Below, piece after piece: positions 19,614 to 31,074 of a stretch of 64,000 nt of DNA. The stretch comes from Mycolicibacterium aichiense (lineage in GTDB: Bacteria > Actinomycetota > Actinomycetes > Mycobacteriales > Mycobacteriaceae), in the NCBI RefSeq assembly GCF_010726245.1, contig NZ_AP022561.1, positions 1,736,001 to 1,800,000 of the forward strand. Reading direction: 5' to 3'. The number at the start of each line of letters is the position of its first letter. Positions within the stretch are counted from its first letter, which is position 1. The translations under genes and the position numbers were made by a program. Below the pieces are notes generated by a model. The model saw only the letters and a list, made by a program, of their open reading frames with translations, ran no database searches and was not told the DNA's origin.

Positions 19614-19889
19614 TTACAGCCCGGGTGCGCGAACCCCGCCGTTAAAAGATAACCGCTGATAGCTGACCACGCCCGCCAGCGTGTACGGGTCGCGGTCGAT
19701 GATGCTCTGGGCATCCTCGGTGCTGATATCCGCGGTGATCAGGACGCCACCGGTACCTGTGTCCAGTCGCCCGGCGAGCAGCAGACGCCCGGCCTCGATT
19801 TCGTCGTTCAGGAACGCCAGATGGGCCGGCCGGGTCTGGTCGACAACGTCGAGCGGCTTCTCATAGGTGATCGTCAGCACGTGGAACAC
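19614..19889 (-). CDS. YciI-like (dimeric alpha/beta barrel) protein
   Basis: A 91-residue small protein. The opening strand FHVLTITYEKP, the helix LDVVDQTRPAHLAFLNDEIE and the block DTGTGGVLITA ... DPYTLAGVVSYQ follow the YciI fold, whose catalytic-looking His/Asp pair is His and Asp in the HLAFLND helix and DPY loop. Some relatives dechlorinate or isomerise aromatics, but most are uncharacterised. The start is GTG 19889; a much longer open frame upstream is antisense or out-of-frame overlap with fecB. It sits 23 bases after fecB. Confidence 0.8.
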   Translation of the reverse strand: MFHVLTITYEKPLDVVDQTRPAHLAFLNDEIEAGRLLLAGRLDTGTGGVLITADISTEDAQSIIDRDPYTLAGVVSYQRLSFNGGVRAPGL

Positions 19890-19912
19890 GGGTGTGAACT
19901 TACCGCCTACGG

Positions 19913-20968
19913 CTAGTTGATCGGTGCGTTGAGCCAGCGCAGGTCGTCGAGGATGCCGCGTGCGGCGACCAGGCCCTGGCCGGTCTGCCAGACCTCGTTG
20001 TTGACGACGAAGACGCGGTTGTCTCGGTTGGCTGACAGCTTTCGCCACGGCGCGCTGTCGAGGACGGCCGGCGCCCGATCCTTGGCGGCCGGCGAAGAGA
20101 AGGACAGGTAGACGATGTCGCCGTCGGCAGCGGAGAGGTCCGGGGAACGGTTCAGATCGGCGTCCGAAATGCCGATCTCGATGTATGGCTTGTCGGTAAA
20201 CCGTTGCGCTGCAGGACGATCCACTCCCACATCCGCCAACACCGACGCCGGGAAATTCGCCGCGCCGTACACCCGGATCGTGGCGTCGGTGAACTGGACG
20301 ATGGAGGCCTGGAAGTGCGGGGCGTCGTTGGCCATGCCCTTCTGCTTGGCCTGCTCGATGAACCCGCCGATCAGATCGGCCGCGGCCTGGGCTCGTCCGG
20401 TCGCCGCGCCGACGGTGCGCACGTTGTCCTGCCACCGGGCGCCGGGGGCGTCGGCGAACACCGTCGGGGCGATCGCGGTCAGCTCCGGCATGGATTGCGG
20501 CGCCAACTCCTGGGAGCCGAGGATCAGGTCCGGTTTGGCGGCCGCGATCGCGGTGAGGTCCGGTGCGCTGCGGGTGCCGGCTGCGGGCAGGTTGTGGATG
20601 ACGGTGCCCAGATACGACGGCTGGCTGGTGGACCCGTCGGGTAGGGCGGCTGCCACGATCCGCGTCTGCAGCCCCAGCGCGCACAGTGCGTCGAGCTCGT
20701 CACCGGAGAGCACCACGATGCGTTGCGGGTCGGGCGCGGCGGGGTCGAGGCGGGCCGGCTCGGGTGCACACGATTCGTCGGGCCGGCGCTGATTGCCGAG
20801 CACGCCCGCGCTCGCGATTTTCGTGGTGCTGGTGACCAGGGATGTCGCGCCCGGGGGCGCGGTCTTCGGCGGAGTTGTGGAGCAACCGCTTGCGACGGTC
20901 ATGGCGACCGCGGCCAGCGCCGCCCCGGCGGCCATCACGACACCCGCACGCCCACCACCGATCAGCAC
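19913..20968 (-). CDS. fecB: FecB-like periplasmic iron-siderophore-binding lipoprotein
   Basis: About 351 residues. A signal sequence ends in a lipobox-like VASGCS, so the mature protein is lipid-anchored outside the membrane. The remainder is a class III substrate-binding protein: RIVVLSGDELDALCALGL, SAPDLTAIAAAKPDLILGSQ and TAIAPTVF are typical of siderophore/heme/B12 binders. No permease or ATPase is adjacent, so it must work with partners elsewhere. Order matches Rv3044. The start is uncertain: GTG 20968 gives the shortest good signal peptide, while the frame stays open to 21091. Confidence 0.9.
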   Translation of the reverse strand: MLIGGGRAGVVMAAGAALAAVAMTVASGCSTTPPKTAPPGATSLVTSTTKIASAGVLGNQRRPDESCAPEPARLDPAAPDPQRIVVLSGDELDALCALGLQTRIVAAALPDGSTSQPSYLGTVIHNLPAAGTRSAPDLTAIAAAKPDLILGSQELAPQSMPELTAIAPTVFADAPGARWQDNVRTVGAATGRAQAAADLIGGFIEQAKQKGMANDAPHFQASIVQFTDATIRVYGAANFPASVLADVGVDRPAAQRFTDKPYIEIGISDADLNRSPDLSAADGDIVYLSFSSPAAKDRAPAVLDSAPWRKLSANRDNRVFVVNNEVWQTGQGLVAARGILDDLRWLNAPIN

Positions 20969-21085
20969 GACGCCGACCGTAACATCCGCCTGTTGTAGGG
21001 TCGCTGAGCTGCGGTTGAAGGTGTATCGGTGACAAATACGACAGAATGTAGGACCCACAGCCCATTGGCGGCGGCGGGCGGCTAG

Positions 21086-24133
<3,048 letters not shown>

Positions 24134-24135
24134 TG

Positions 24136-25581
24136 CTAGATCACCACGGCCGTCGACTCGACCGTGGCCGATCCGGTGATGCTGCGCCACGCCCGGCCGA
24201 GCAGTTCGATGGCCTCGGTCAGCTCATCCTCGGGCAGAGCGAACGGAATCCGGACAAAGCGCTCCAACGTGCCGTCGACCCCGAAGCGGGGGCCGGGAGG
24301 CAACTCGACGCCGAGCCGGGAGGCCGAGGCGCACATCGCCGAACTCACCGGCGCGGGCAGCTGCACCCACAGCGACATGCCGCCGGTGCCGGGCAGCGGG
24401 CGCCATTCCGGCAGGTGTTGCTCCAGAAGGTCGAGGAGCAGCGCCCGTCGCCCCCGCAGGATCTCGCGGCGCTCGGGCAGCACCTCGTCGGCCCGATGCG
24501 TGAGAAGTCTTGCCGCAGCAAGCTGTTCGATCACCGAGGTACCCAGATCGATCGACGGGCGGACCGCGCGGATGGTGGCGAGCACGCTCGGTTCGGCGCG
24601 GATCCAGCCGATGCGCATCCCGCCCCAGAATGACTTCGACATCGAGCCGATCGTGATCATCAGGTCGGTGCGCGTCCTCATCGATGCGGCAACCGGCGGC
24701 GGCATCGGCTCGTCGATCCAGACGTCGGTGAGGGTCTCGTCGATCACTGTGCGGGTGCGGGTCTCGGCGACGATGTCGCAAATTCGCTTGCGGTCAGCGG
24801 GTGGCATCGAGAACCCTGTCGGATTGTGATTGTCGGGTACCAGATAGGCCAGAGTCGGGGCGAGTTGTCGCACGGCGGCGTGTACGGCGTCGAGTTCCCA
24901 ACCCTCCCTTGTCATCGCCACCGGCACCGGCCGCGCGCCCGCGGTCGCGATCGCGCTGAGCACACCGTGATAGGTGGGCTGCTCCACGAGTACGCGATCA
25001 CCGGGCTGAACGTAGGTCGTCAGGATCAAAGCGATCGCGTGCTGCGCGCCGCTGGTGACCATGATCTGGTCGGGTTCGGTGGGAAGCCCTCTGGCGCAAT
25101 AACGTTCGGCGATCGCGCGACGGAAGGGCAAGATCCCGCGCATGTCGTGACCGGTCAGCTGCAGATAGCCGGCGGATTCGCGGGCGGCCTCGGCGAACGC
25201 CTCCTGCACCGCGCTGGCCGGGGCGGCCAGAGCGGCCGCCGCCAGGTTGATGGCGGCTGGTGTCGGACTCGGCACGCTGACCGGGGTGTGGGGGAGCGCA
25301 ACCGTGCTGCGGGCGCCGCGCCGGGCGTGCAGATAGCCGCTGTCGCCCAGTTCTGCATACGCGGCGGTGACGGTGGTTCGGGACACTCGCAGCGCTTCGG
25401 CGAGCACGCGTTCGCTGGGCAGCCGCGAACCGACCGGCAGCCGGCCGTCGACGATCAGCATCCGCAGCCCGTCGGCCAAGGCCTGGTAGGTGGGGCCACT
25501 TTTGCTGGAGGTCCGCCAGTTGCCCAGTTCCCGGACCAGAAGGTCCGGATCGAGGGTTCTGGCCGTCATAGTCGTCGCCAT
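24136..25581 (-). CDS. MocR-type GntR/aminotransferase regulator
   Basis: About 481 residues. The N-terminal winged-helix domain reads LPVGSRLPSERVLAEALRVS followed by RTTVTAAYAEL (GntR), fused to a class I aminotransferase-like domain. That domain has VTSGAQHAIAL, LVPDNHNPTGF and SMSKSFWGGMRIGW, the last carrying the PLP lysine. MocR proteins sense PLP or PLP adducts; this family includes PdxR. ATG 25581 is used; a longer frame reaches 25620 across the operator. It is divergent from a small gene and a YczE membrane protein, a pairing seen for the YczR/YczE branch. It ends two bases after serB ends, tail to tail. Confidence 0.92.
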   Translation of the reverse strand: MATTMTARTLDPDLLVRELGNWRTSSKSGPTYQALADGLRMLIVDGRLPVGSRLPSERVLAEALRVSRTTVTAAYAELGDSGYLHARRGARSTVALPHTPVSVPSPTPAAINLAAAALAAPASAVQEAFAEAARESAGYLQLTGHDMRGILPFRRAIAERYCARGLPTEPDQIMVTSGAQHAIALILTTYVQPGDRVLVEQPTYHGVLSAIATAGARPVPVAMTREGWELDAVHAAVRQLAPTLAYLVPDNHNPTGFSMPPADRKRICDIVAETRTRTVIDETLTDVWIDEPMPPPVAASMRTRTDLMITIGSMSKSFWGGMRIGWIRAEPSVLATIRAVRPSIDLGTSVIEQLAAARLLTHRADEVLPERREILRGRRALLLDLLEQHLPEWRPLPGTGGMSLWVQLPAPVSSAMCASASRLGVELPPGPRFGVDGTLERFVRIPFALPEDELTEAIELLGRAWRSITGSATVESTAVVI

Positions 25582-25583
25582 TT

Positions 25584-25626
25584 GCAAGCCAGTATGAGTC
25601 AACTGGCTATTGAAGGGCAAGCCAGT
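25584..25626. promoter_or_regulatory. MocR operator: direct and inverted repeats
   Basis: GCAAGCCAGT occurs at 25584-25593 and again at 25617-25626, exactly 33 bases apart (about three helical turns). Between them ACTGGCT (25602-25608) is the inverse of AGCCAGT (25587-25593). Two direct repeats with one inverted half-site are the usual architecture of MocR operators. It covers the divergent promoter of the MocR gene and the small-ORF/YczE unit. Confidence 0.7.
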
Positions 25627-25646
25627 CAGTCGGAATCATGGTCCGC

Positions 25647-25814
25647 ATGAGTACCTGGTTCTCCCGAGTGGCCTCCCGCCTCGCGACCCTGCTCGACCCC
25701 GGCCACGGCCCCTGGAATCCGTCCTCGACCGGATGGGATGACGTCGACGCCGACGCGCGCCGGATGCGAGCGGATCTCGACGCCCTGCGCGTGCGGTTCT
25801 CCGACCACCGGTGA
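25647..25814 (+). CDS. Small protein of 55 residues upstream of YczE
   Basis: An unrecognised small ORF. It reads MSTWFSRVASRLATLLDPGH and continues GPWNPSSTGWDDVDADARRM to a C-terminus RFSDHR. It has an amphipathic N-terminus and a charged helical C-terminus. ATG 25638 three codons earlier is also possible. Its TGA overlaps the GTG of the YczE gene (GTGA), which argues for real translation and coupling. It begins 21 bases after the MocR operator. Confidence 0.55.
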   Translation: MSTWFSRVASRLATLLDPGHGPWNPSSTGWDDVDADARRMRADLDALRVRFSDHR

Positions 25815-26524
25815 GCGCAGCGCTGCGCGGGTTCGCCCTGCTGACCGGCCTCACCGGCTACGGCCTGTCGATGGCGATGATGGTGCGCGCCGGGCTCGGC
25901 CTCGATCCGTGGGATGTGTTCCACCAGGGGCTGACCCGGCACACGCCGATGACCATCGGGGTGGCCTCGGCGGTGGTCGGAGTCGTCGTACTACTGGCCT
26001 GGATCCCGTTGCGCAACAAGCCCGGCATCGGCACGGTTGCCAACGTCGTCGTCATCGCGGTGACCGTCGACGCCGGACTGGCCGTGCTGACCGCACCCGA
26101 ATCGCTACCGGCCCGGGTCGCCCTGATGCTGGGAGCCGTGCTACTCAACGCGATCTCGACGGTTCTCTACGTGGGCGCCGGTCTGGGGCCCGGCCCCCGT
26201 GACGGGCTGATGACGGGAGTGGTTGCGCGGACCGGCGTTTCGGTACGTGTGGTGCGCACCGCGATCGAAGCCACCGTGCTCTCGGTGGGCTGGCTGCTGG
26301 GCGGCAGCGTGGGAGTCGGAACCGTCATCTACGCCTTCGGCATCGGGCCGATCGTTCAGCTGGTCCTTCATCTCACCCCGAAACCCGTCCTGGCCGCGAG
26401 CGGGTGGGCGAACATCCTCGAGAAGAGTCGAAAACGCAGCGACCCCAGGCGTGCCGATGCGGGTGAATACGGCACGATGGTGCAGTGCCCGATACCGCCG
26501 ACGAGGTCGACCCCGACCTGCTGA
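25811..26524 (+). CDS. YczE/YitT-family membrane protein
   Basis: A 237-residue protein with about five to six hydrophobic segments. Family marks are RAGLGLDPWDVFHQGL near the N-terminus and GAGLGPGPRDGLMTG in the middle, a repeated GLGxxPxD motif typical of YczE proteins. The role is unknown, often linked with MocR regulators, perhaps export of an amino compound or vitamin. The start is GTG 25811, overlapping the small ORF. Its C-terminus overlaps the ABC ATPase start by 40 bases, so the tail after about residue 200 may be a neutral extension. Confidence 0.85.
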   Translation: MSAALRGFALLTGLTGYGLSMAMMVRAGLGLDPWDVFHQGLTRHTPMTIGVASAVVGVVVLLAWIPLRNKPGIGTVANVVVIAVTVDAGLAVLTAPESLPARVALMLGAVLLNAISTVLYVGAGLGPGPRDGLMTGVVARTGVSVRVVRTAIEATVLSVGWLLGGSVGVGTVIYAFGIGPIVQLVLHLTPKPVLAASGWANILEKSRKRSDPRRADAGEYGTMVQCPIPPTRSTPTC

Positions 26525-27321
26525 TCGACTTCCGGAAAGTATCGCTGCGCCGCGGGGGCCGGGTCCTGGTCGGGCCCATCACCTGGCAGGTCGAACTCGA
26601 CGAACGCTGGGTGGTGATCGGCCCCAACGGCGCAGGCAAGACCTCGCTGCTGCGGATGGCGGCCGCGATGGAACACCCGTCGTCGGGCATCGCCCACGTG
26701 CTCGCAGAGCGGCTGGGCCGCACCGACATGGCCGAGCTACGCCAGCGGGTGGGGCTGAGCAGCGCGGCACTCGCGCAGCGGGTGCCCGACGACGAACTGG
26801 TCCGCGATCTGGTCGTCTCGGCCGGGTACGCCGTGTTGGGCCGGTGGCGGGAGAACTACGACGAGATCGACTACGCCCGCGCCGTGGACACGCTGGAGAG
26901 CGTGGGCGCCGAACACCTGGCCGACCGCACCTACGGCACCCTGTCGGAGGGCGAACGCAAGCGCGTCCTCATCGCCCGCTCGTTGATGACCGACCCCGAG
27001 CTGCTCCTGCTCGACGAGCCCGCGGCCGGGCTGGACCTCGGCGGCCGCGAGGAACTGGTGGCCCGGCTGGCCGATCTGGCCGCCGACCCCGATGCGCCCG
27101 CCCTGGTCCTGGTCACCCACCACGTCGAGGAGATCCCGCCCGGCTTCAGCCACTGCCTGATCCTGTCCGAGGGCCAGGTGGTGGCCGGTGGACTGCTGCG
27201 TGACACCCTGACGGCGGAGAATCTGTCCACCGCGTTCGGGCAATCGATTGCGCTGGATGTCATCGACGGCCGCTACTTCGCCCGACGCGTGCGGAGTCGC
27301 GCGGCCCACAGGAGGCGCTGA
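26485..27321 (+). CDS. ABC transporter ATP-binding protein
   Basis: A 278-residue ATPase subunit. Walker A is GPNGAGKTSLL near residue 51, the signature LSEGERKRVLIARSL near 153 and Walker B LLLLDEPAAGLDLGG near 173. No permease is adjacent, as with M. tuberculosis Rv3041c, so the partner is unknown; it may also act as a soluble ABC protein. The start is GTG 26485, inside the end of the YczE gene. It overlaps the Nudix gene by one base (TGATG). Confidence 0.92.
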   Translation: MPDTADEVDPDLLIDFRKVSLRRGGRVLVGPITWQVELDERWVVIGPNGAGKTSLLRMAAAMEHPSSGIAHVLAERLGRTDMAELRQRVGLSSAALAQRVPDDELVRDLVVSAGYAVLGRWRENYDEIDYARAVDTLESVGAEHLADRTYGTLSEGERKRVLIARSLMTDPELLLLDEPAAGLDLGGREELVARLADLAADPDAPALVLVTHHVEEIPPGFSHCLILSEGQVVAGGLLRDTLTAENLSTAFGQSIALDVIDGRYFARRVRSRAAHRRR

Positions 27322-28142
27322 TGAGCGACAAGCCCGAACCATTGCCGGTCCGGCCGGCGGCGACGGTCATGCTGATCCGGGACACTGCAGCTGAAGGTCT
27401 CGAGGTTTTTCTGATGCGCCGCCACAGCGCGATGGAGTTCGCCGGCGGGGTCATGGTGTTCCCCGGCGGAGGCGTCGACGACCGCGACCGCAACTCCGAC
27501 ATCGCCTGGTACGGACCCGGGCCGGACTGGTGGGCCACCCGGTTCGGCATCGACGAAGACCTCGCCGAAGCACTGGTATGCGCCGCGGCCCGCGAGACGT
27601 TCGAGGAGTCCGGGGTGCTGTTCGCCGGACCGGCCGACGATCCGGACGGCATCGTCGCCGACGCGTCGATCTATCGGGAGGCGCGCGGGGCCCTGGTCGA
27701 CCGCAGCCTGTCGTTCTCGGACTTCCTGCGCCGGGAGAACCTGGTGCTGCGCGCCGACCTGCTGCGGCCGTGGGCCAACTGGGTCACCCCCGAGGAAGAG
27801 CGCACCCGCCGCTACGACACCTACTTCTTCGTCGGCGCCCTGCCGGAGGGCCAGCGGGCCGACGGCCACAACACCGAATCCGATCAGGCGGCCTGGACCA
27901 GTCCGGAGGCCGCCATCGAGGACTTCGCCGAGGCCCGCTCGTTCCTGCTGCCGCCGACCTGGACGCAGCTCGACTCGCTGGCCGGGCGCTCCGTCGACGA
28001 GGTGCTGACGCTGGAACGTCAGATCGTGGTTGTTCAGCCCAATCTTGCTGTGCACGAAGGTAATTGGGAGATCGAGTTCTTCAACAGCGATCGCTACAAC
28101 GAGGCGCGCAACCGGCGGGCCCCGCAGGGTTACGGCGACTGA
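27321..28142 (+). CDS. Nudix hydrolase family protein with split Nudix box
   Basis: A 273-residue protein. The N-terminal strand [20 protein letters not shown] and [17 protein letters not shown] are typical of Nudix enzymes, which hydrolyse nucleoside diphosphates linked to another group. The helix [14 protein letters not shown] holds the REUxEExGU core. The usual spacing from the glycine to this helix is enlarged by about 30 residues, including [14 protein letters not shown], as in the NUDT19-like (RP2-type, CoA-degrading) branch. It is followed one base later by the enoyl-CoA hydratase gene. Order matches Rv3040c. Confidence 0.88.
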   Translation: MSDKPEPLPVRPAATVMLIRDTAAEGLEVFLMRRHSAMEFAGGVMVFPGGGVDDRDRNSDIAWYGPGPDWWATRFGIDEDLAEALVCAAARETFEESGVLFAGPADDPDGIVADASIYREARGALVDRSLSFSDFLRRENLVLRADLLRPWANWVTPEEERTRRYDTYFFVGALPEGQRADGHNTESDQAAWTSPEAAIEDFAEARSFLLPPTWTQLDSLAGRSVDEVLTLERQIVVVQPNLAVHEGNWEIEFFNSDRYNEARNRRAPQGYGD

Positions 28143-28143
28143 G

Positions 28144-28857
28144 GTGCGCGAGTTCGCCCATGTGCACGTCGGCGAGCAGCACCCCAAAGTTGGGGTGCTG
28201 CTGGTGTCACGCCCACCGACCAACGCACTGACCAGACAGACCTACCGCGAGCTCATCGACGCGGCCACCGAGGTAGGCGACCGCGCCGACATCGCAACGG
28301 TGATCCTGTTCGGCGGACACGAGATCTTCTCCGCCGGCGACGATGTCCCCGAACTGCGCACGCTGAACCGCGCCGAGGCTGAGGCCGCCGACCGGCTGCG
28401 CCGCGATGCGCTCGATGCGGTGGCGGCGATTCCCAAGCCGACGGTCGCCGCGATCACCGGCTACGCGCTGGGCGCGGGGCTGAGCCTCGCGCTGGCAGCC
28501 GACTGGCGGGTCAGCGGTGACAACGTCAAACTCGGCGCCACCGAAATCCTGGCCGGGCTGGTCCCCGGCGGTGGTGGAGCCGAGCGGCTGGCGCGCGCGA
28601 TCGGGGCGGCGCGGGCCAAGGAACTGGCGTTCAGCGGCCGGTTCGTCGACGCCAAGGAGTCGCTGGCGCTCGGACTCATCGACGAGATGGTGGCCCCCGA
28701 TCACGTCTTCGACGCCGCCGCGGCCTGGGCGGGCCGGTTCGTCGACGCCGAGCCGAGTGCACTGGCCGGCGCCAAAGCCCTCATCGACGGCCGGCTCGAC
28801 GCCGGTGAGCAGGCGCAACGCTACGGCCAGGTCTTCGCAGCGGGTGACGGCAGTTAG
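28144..28857 (+). CDS. echA17: Enoyl-CoA hydratase/isomerase family protein
   Basis: A 237-residue crotonase-fold enzyme. The oxyanion-hole segments are [10 protein letters not shown] near residue 60 and [20 protein letters not shown] near 105. The active-site helix region is [20 protein letters not shown]. It would hydrate or isomerise enoyl-CoA in fatty-acid breakdown. The start is GTG 28144, one base after the Nudix stop; the longer frame upstream is overlap. The symbol follows Rv3039c by gene order and is therefore positional. Confidence 0.88.
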   Translation: MREFAHVHVGEQHPKVGVLLVSRPPTNALTRQTYRELIDAATEVGDRADIATVILFGGHEIFSAGDDVPELRTLNRAEAEAADRLRRDALDAVAAIPKPTVAAITGYALGAGLSLALAADWRVSGDNVKLGATEILAGLVPGGGGAERLARAIGAARAKELAFSGRFVDAKESLALGLIDEMVAPDHVFDAAAAWAGRFVDAEPSALAGAKALIDGRLDAGEQAQRYGQVFAAGDGS

Positions 28858-28860
28858 GCT
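28855..28860 (+). promoter_or_regulatory. -10 element for a probable leaderless methyltransferase transcript
   Basis: TAGGCT fits TANNNT and ends six bases before ATG 28867, overlapping the stop codon of the hydratase gene. This would give the methyltransferase its own leaderless promoter inside an apparent operon. Confidence 0.45.
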
Positions 28861-28866
28861 GCCCTG

Positions 28867-29835
28867 ATGACGACGATCGACCCGGCCCCCCAACCGCACG
28901 CCACCGCGGAACAAGTCGAGGCCGCGCTGAAAGACAGCAAACTGGCCCAGGTCCTGTACCACGACTGGGAAGCCGAGAGCTACGACGACAAATGGTCGAT
29001 CTCGTATGACAAACGCTGCGTGGACTACGCCCGCAACCTCTTCGACGCGACCGTGCCGCCCGAAGAGCTGCGTGAGCTGCCCTACGATCGCGCCCTGGAG
29101 CTGGGCTGTGGCAGCGGTTTCTTCCTGCTCAACCTGATCCAGGCCGGCGTGGCCCGGCGCGGCTCGGTGACCGACCTGTCGCCGGGCATGGTCAAGGTCG
29201 CCACCCGCAATGGGGAGAACCTGGGTCTGGACATCGACGGCCGGGTCGCCGACGCCGAAGGCGTCCCCTACGAGGACAACACGTTCGACCTCGTCGTCGG
29301 GCATGCCGTGCTGCACCACATCCCCGACGTCGAGAAGTCGCTGCGCGAGGTCGTGCGGGTGCTCAAGCCGGGCGGCCGGTTCGTGTTCGCCGGCGAGCCC
29401 ACCAGTGTGGGCAACACCTACGCGCGGTCGCTGTCGACGCTGACCTGGCGGGTCGCCACCAACGCCACCAAGCTGCCCGGTCTGGAAGGCTGGCGGCGGC
29501 CGCAGGCCGAACTCGACGAATCGTCTCGCGCCGCGGCGCTGGAGGCGGTCGTGGACCTGCACACCTTCGACCCCGACGACCTCGAGCGAATGGCCCGCAG
29601 CGCCGGCGCCGTCGACGTGTCGACCTCGACGACGGAGTTCACCGCCGCGATGCTCGGCTGGCCGCTGCGCACGTTCGAGGCCGCCGTACCGCCCGGCAAA
29701 CTGGGCTGGGGCTACGCCAAGTTCGCCTTCAACAGCTGGATCGGGCTGAGCTGGGTGGACGACAACCTCTGGCGCCGCGTCGTGCCCAAGGGCTGGTACT
29801 ACAACGTCATGATCACCGGGGTCAAACCGTCCTGA
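28867..29835 (+). CDS. Class I SAM-dependent methyltransferase
   Basis: A 322-residue enzyme. Motif I is ALELGCGSGFFLLNL near residue 76, followed by VTDLSPGMVKVA, then the acidic VADAEGVPYEDNTFDLVVGH and LHHIPDVEKSLREVVRVLKP, all in UbiE-like order. The acceptor is unknown. Order matches Rv3038c. Its TGA at 29833-29835 overlaps a CTG that could be the true start of the next gene. Confidence 0.9.
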   Translation: MTTIDPAPQPHATAEQVEAALKDSKLAQVLYHDWEAESYDDKWSISYDKRCVDYARNLFDATVPPEELRELPYDRALELGCGSGFFLLNLIQAGVARRGSVTDLSPGMVKVATRNGENLGLDIDGRVADAEGVPYEDNTFDLVVGHAVLHHIPDVEKSLREVVRVLKPGGRFVFAGEPTSVGNTYARSLSTLTWRVATNATKLPGLEGWRRPQAELDESSRAAALEAVVDLHTFDPDDLERMARSAGAVDVSTSTTEFTAAMLGWPLRTFEAAVPPGKLGWGYAKFAFNSWIGLSWVDDNLWRRVVPKGWYYNVMITGVKPS

Positions 29836-29879
29836 CCTTCGGGCGCGACGACGTCACCTACCTCACCAGTGACGCCGGT

Positions 29880-31013
29880 GTGGCGGCGCTGGCGGAGGTC
29901 GCCTGCTATCGGCTGACCGACGCCACCCGGCTCGCCGACACCGCCGCAATCCGCGACCGGTTCGCCGAGCGCAGTATGGCGCTGGTCGAAACCACATTGT
30001 TGCGCCGCAAGGCCGTCGCCAAACTCGGCGACCTGGGCGACGTGTCGCGGTGGTTGTTCACCGACGACGCGCTGCAGCAGGCCACGGCCGAGCCGGTGGC
30101 CCGGCACCGGGCCGCCCGGCTGGCCGGTGCGGTGGTGCACGACGCGACCTGTTCGATCGGCACCGAGCTGGCCGCGTTGCGGTCCACGGCGGACGTGCTC
30201 GTCGGCAGTGATGTCGACGAGGTGCGCCTGGCGATGGCCCACCACAATGTGCCGGACGTGGCGCTGTGCCGTGCCGATGCACTGCGCCCGGTGAGCCGAG
30301 ACGCCGTGGTGTTGCTCGATCCGGCGCGCCGCTCGGGCGGGCGTCGCCGCTTCGATCCCCGCGACTATGTGCCACCGCTGGACGCGCTGTTCGACGCCTA
30401 TCGCGGCCGAGCCACCGTCGTGAAGTGTGCGCCCGGAATCGATTTCGATGCGGTCGCGGAGTTGGGTTTCGAGGGCGAGATCGAGGTGACTTCGGCCGGC
30501 GGTTCGGTGCGGGAGGCCTGTCTGTGGTCGCCCGCGCTGGCCACGCCGGGAGTGCGCCGCCGGGCCTGCGTGCTGGACCGCGGCGAGGTGGTCAGCGACG
30601 CCGACGCCGACGACTGCCCGACCCGCCCCGCCGGCCGCTGGATCGTCGACCCGGACGGGGCGATCGTCCGCGCCGGTCTCGTCCGCCAGTACGCGGCAAG
30701 GCACGGGCTGTGGCAGCTGGACCCGGAGATCGCGTACCTCAGCGGCGATCACGTGCCCGCCGGCGTCCGCGGCTTCGAAGTGCTCGACGAGCTGCCGTTG
30801 CGGGAAAAGATTCTGCGCCAAGCTCTCTCACAGCGTGATTGCGGACAGCTTGAAATCCTGGTGCGCGGTGTCGGAGTCGATCCCGACGCGCTGCGACGCC
30901 GGCTGCGACCGGCGGGGCGCACTCCGCTGTCACTGGTCATCACCCGGATCGGCACCGGCGCGGGGGAGCGCTCAGTGGTCTTCCTCTGTCGAGCATCCGC
31001 CGCACATACCTAG
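29880..31013 (+). CDS. THUMP-like / class I SAM methyltransferase-related protein
   Basis: A 377-residue protein from GTG 29880. The centre resembles an RNA or small-molecule methyltransferase: VVHDATCSIGTELAALR in place of motif I, VGSDVDEVRLAMAHHN, and VVLLDPARRSGGRRRF (DPPY-like). The C-terminal part, CGQLEILVRGVGVDPDALRR, resembles the THUMP-like domain seen with this family. Family-like sequence (TFGRDDVTYLTSDAG) continues upstream of 29880 to a CTG at 29832 that overlaps the previous stop, so the real start may be non-canonical. Order matches Rv3037c. Confidence 0.8.
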   Translation: MAALAEVACYRLTDATRLADTAAIRDRFAERSMALVETTLLRRKAVAKLGDLGDVSRWLFTDDALQQATAEPVARHRAARLAGAVVHDATCSIGTELAALRSTADVLVGSDVDEVRLAMAHHNVPDVALCRADALRPVSRDAVVLLDPARRSGGRRRFDPRDYVPPLDALFDAYRGRATVVKCAPGIDFDAVAELGFEGEIEVTSAGGSVREACLWSPALATPGVRRRACVLDRGEVVSDADADDCPTRPAGRWIVDPDGAIVRAGLVRQYAARHGLWQLDPEIAYLSGDHVPAGVRGFEVLDELPLREKILRQALSQRDCGQLEILVRGVGVDPDALRRRLRPAGRTPLSLVITRIGTGAGERSVVFLCRASAAHT

Positions 31014-31074
31014 CGCGGGTACGCTGGCGGCCAGCGGCGCCGGTGCCGTCTTCGAGCGCGAGGACTGTCGACGA

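Noticed and set aside
19890..20684. N-terminal extension of the YciI-like frame
   Set aside because: That frame is an alternative reading of fecB; only the part from 19889 has YciI-like sequence.
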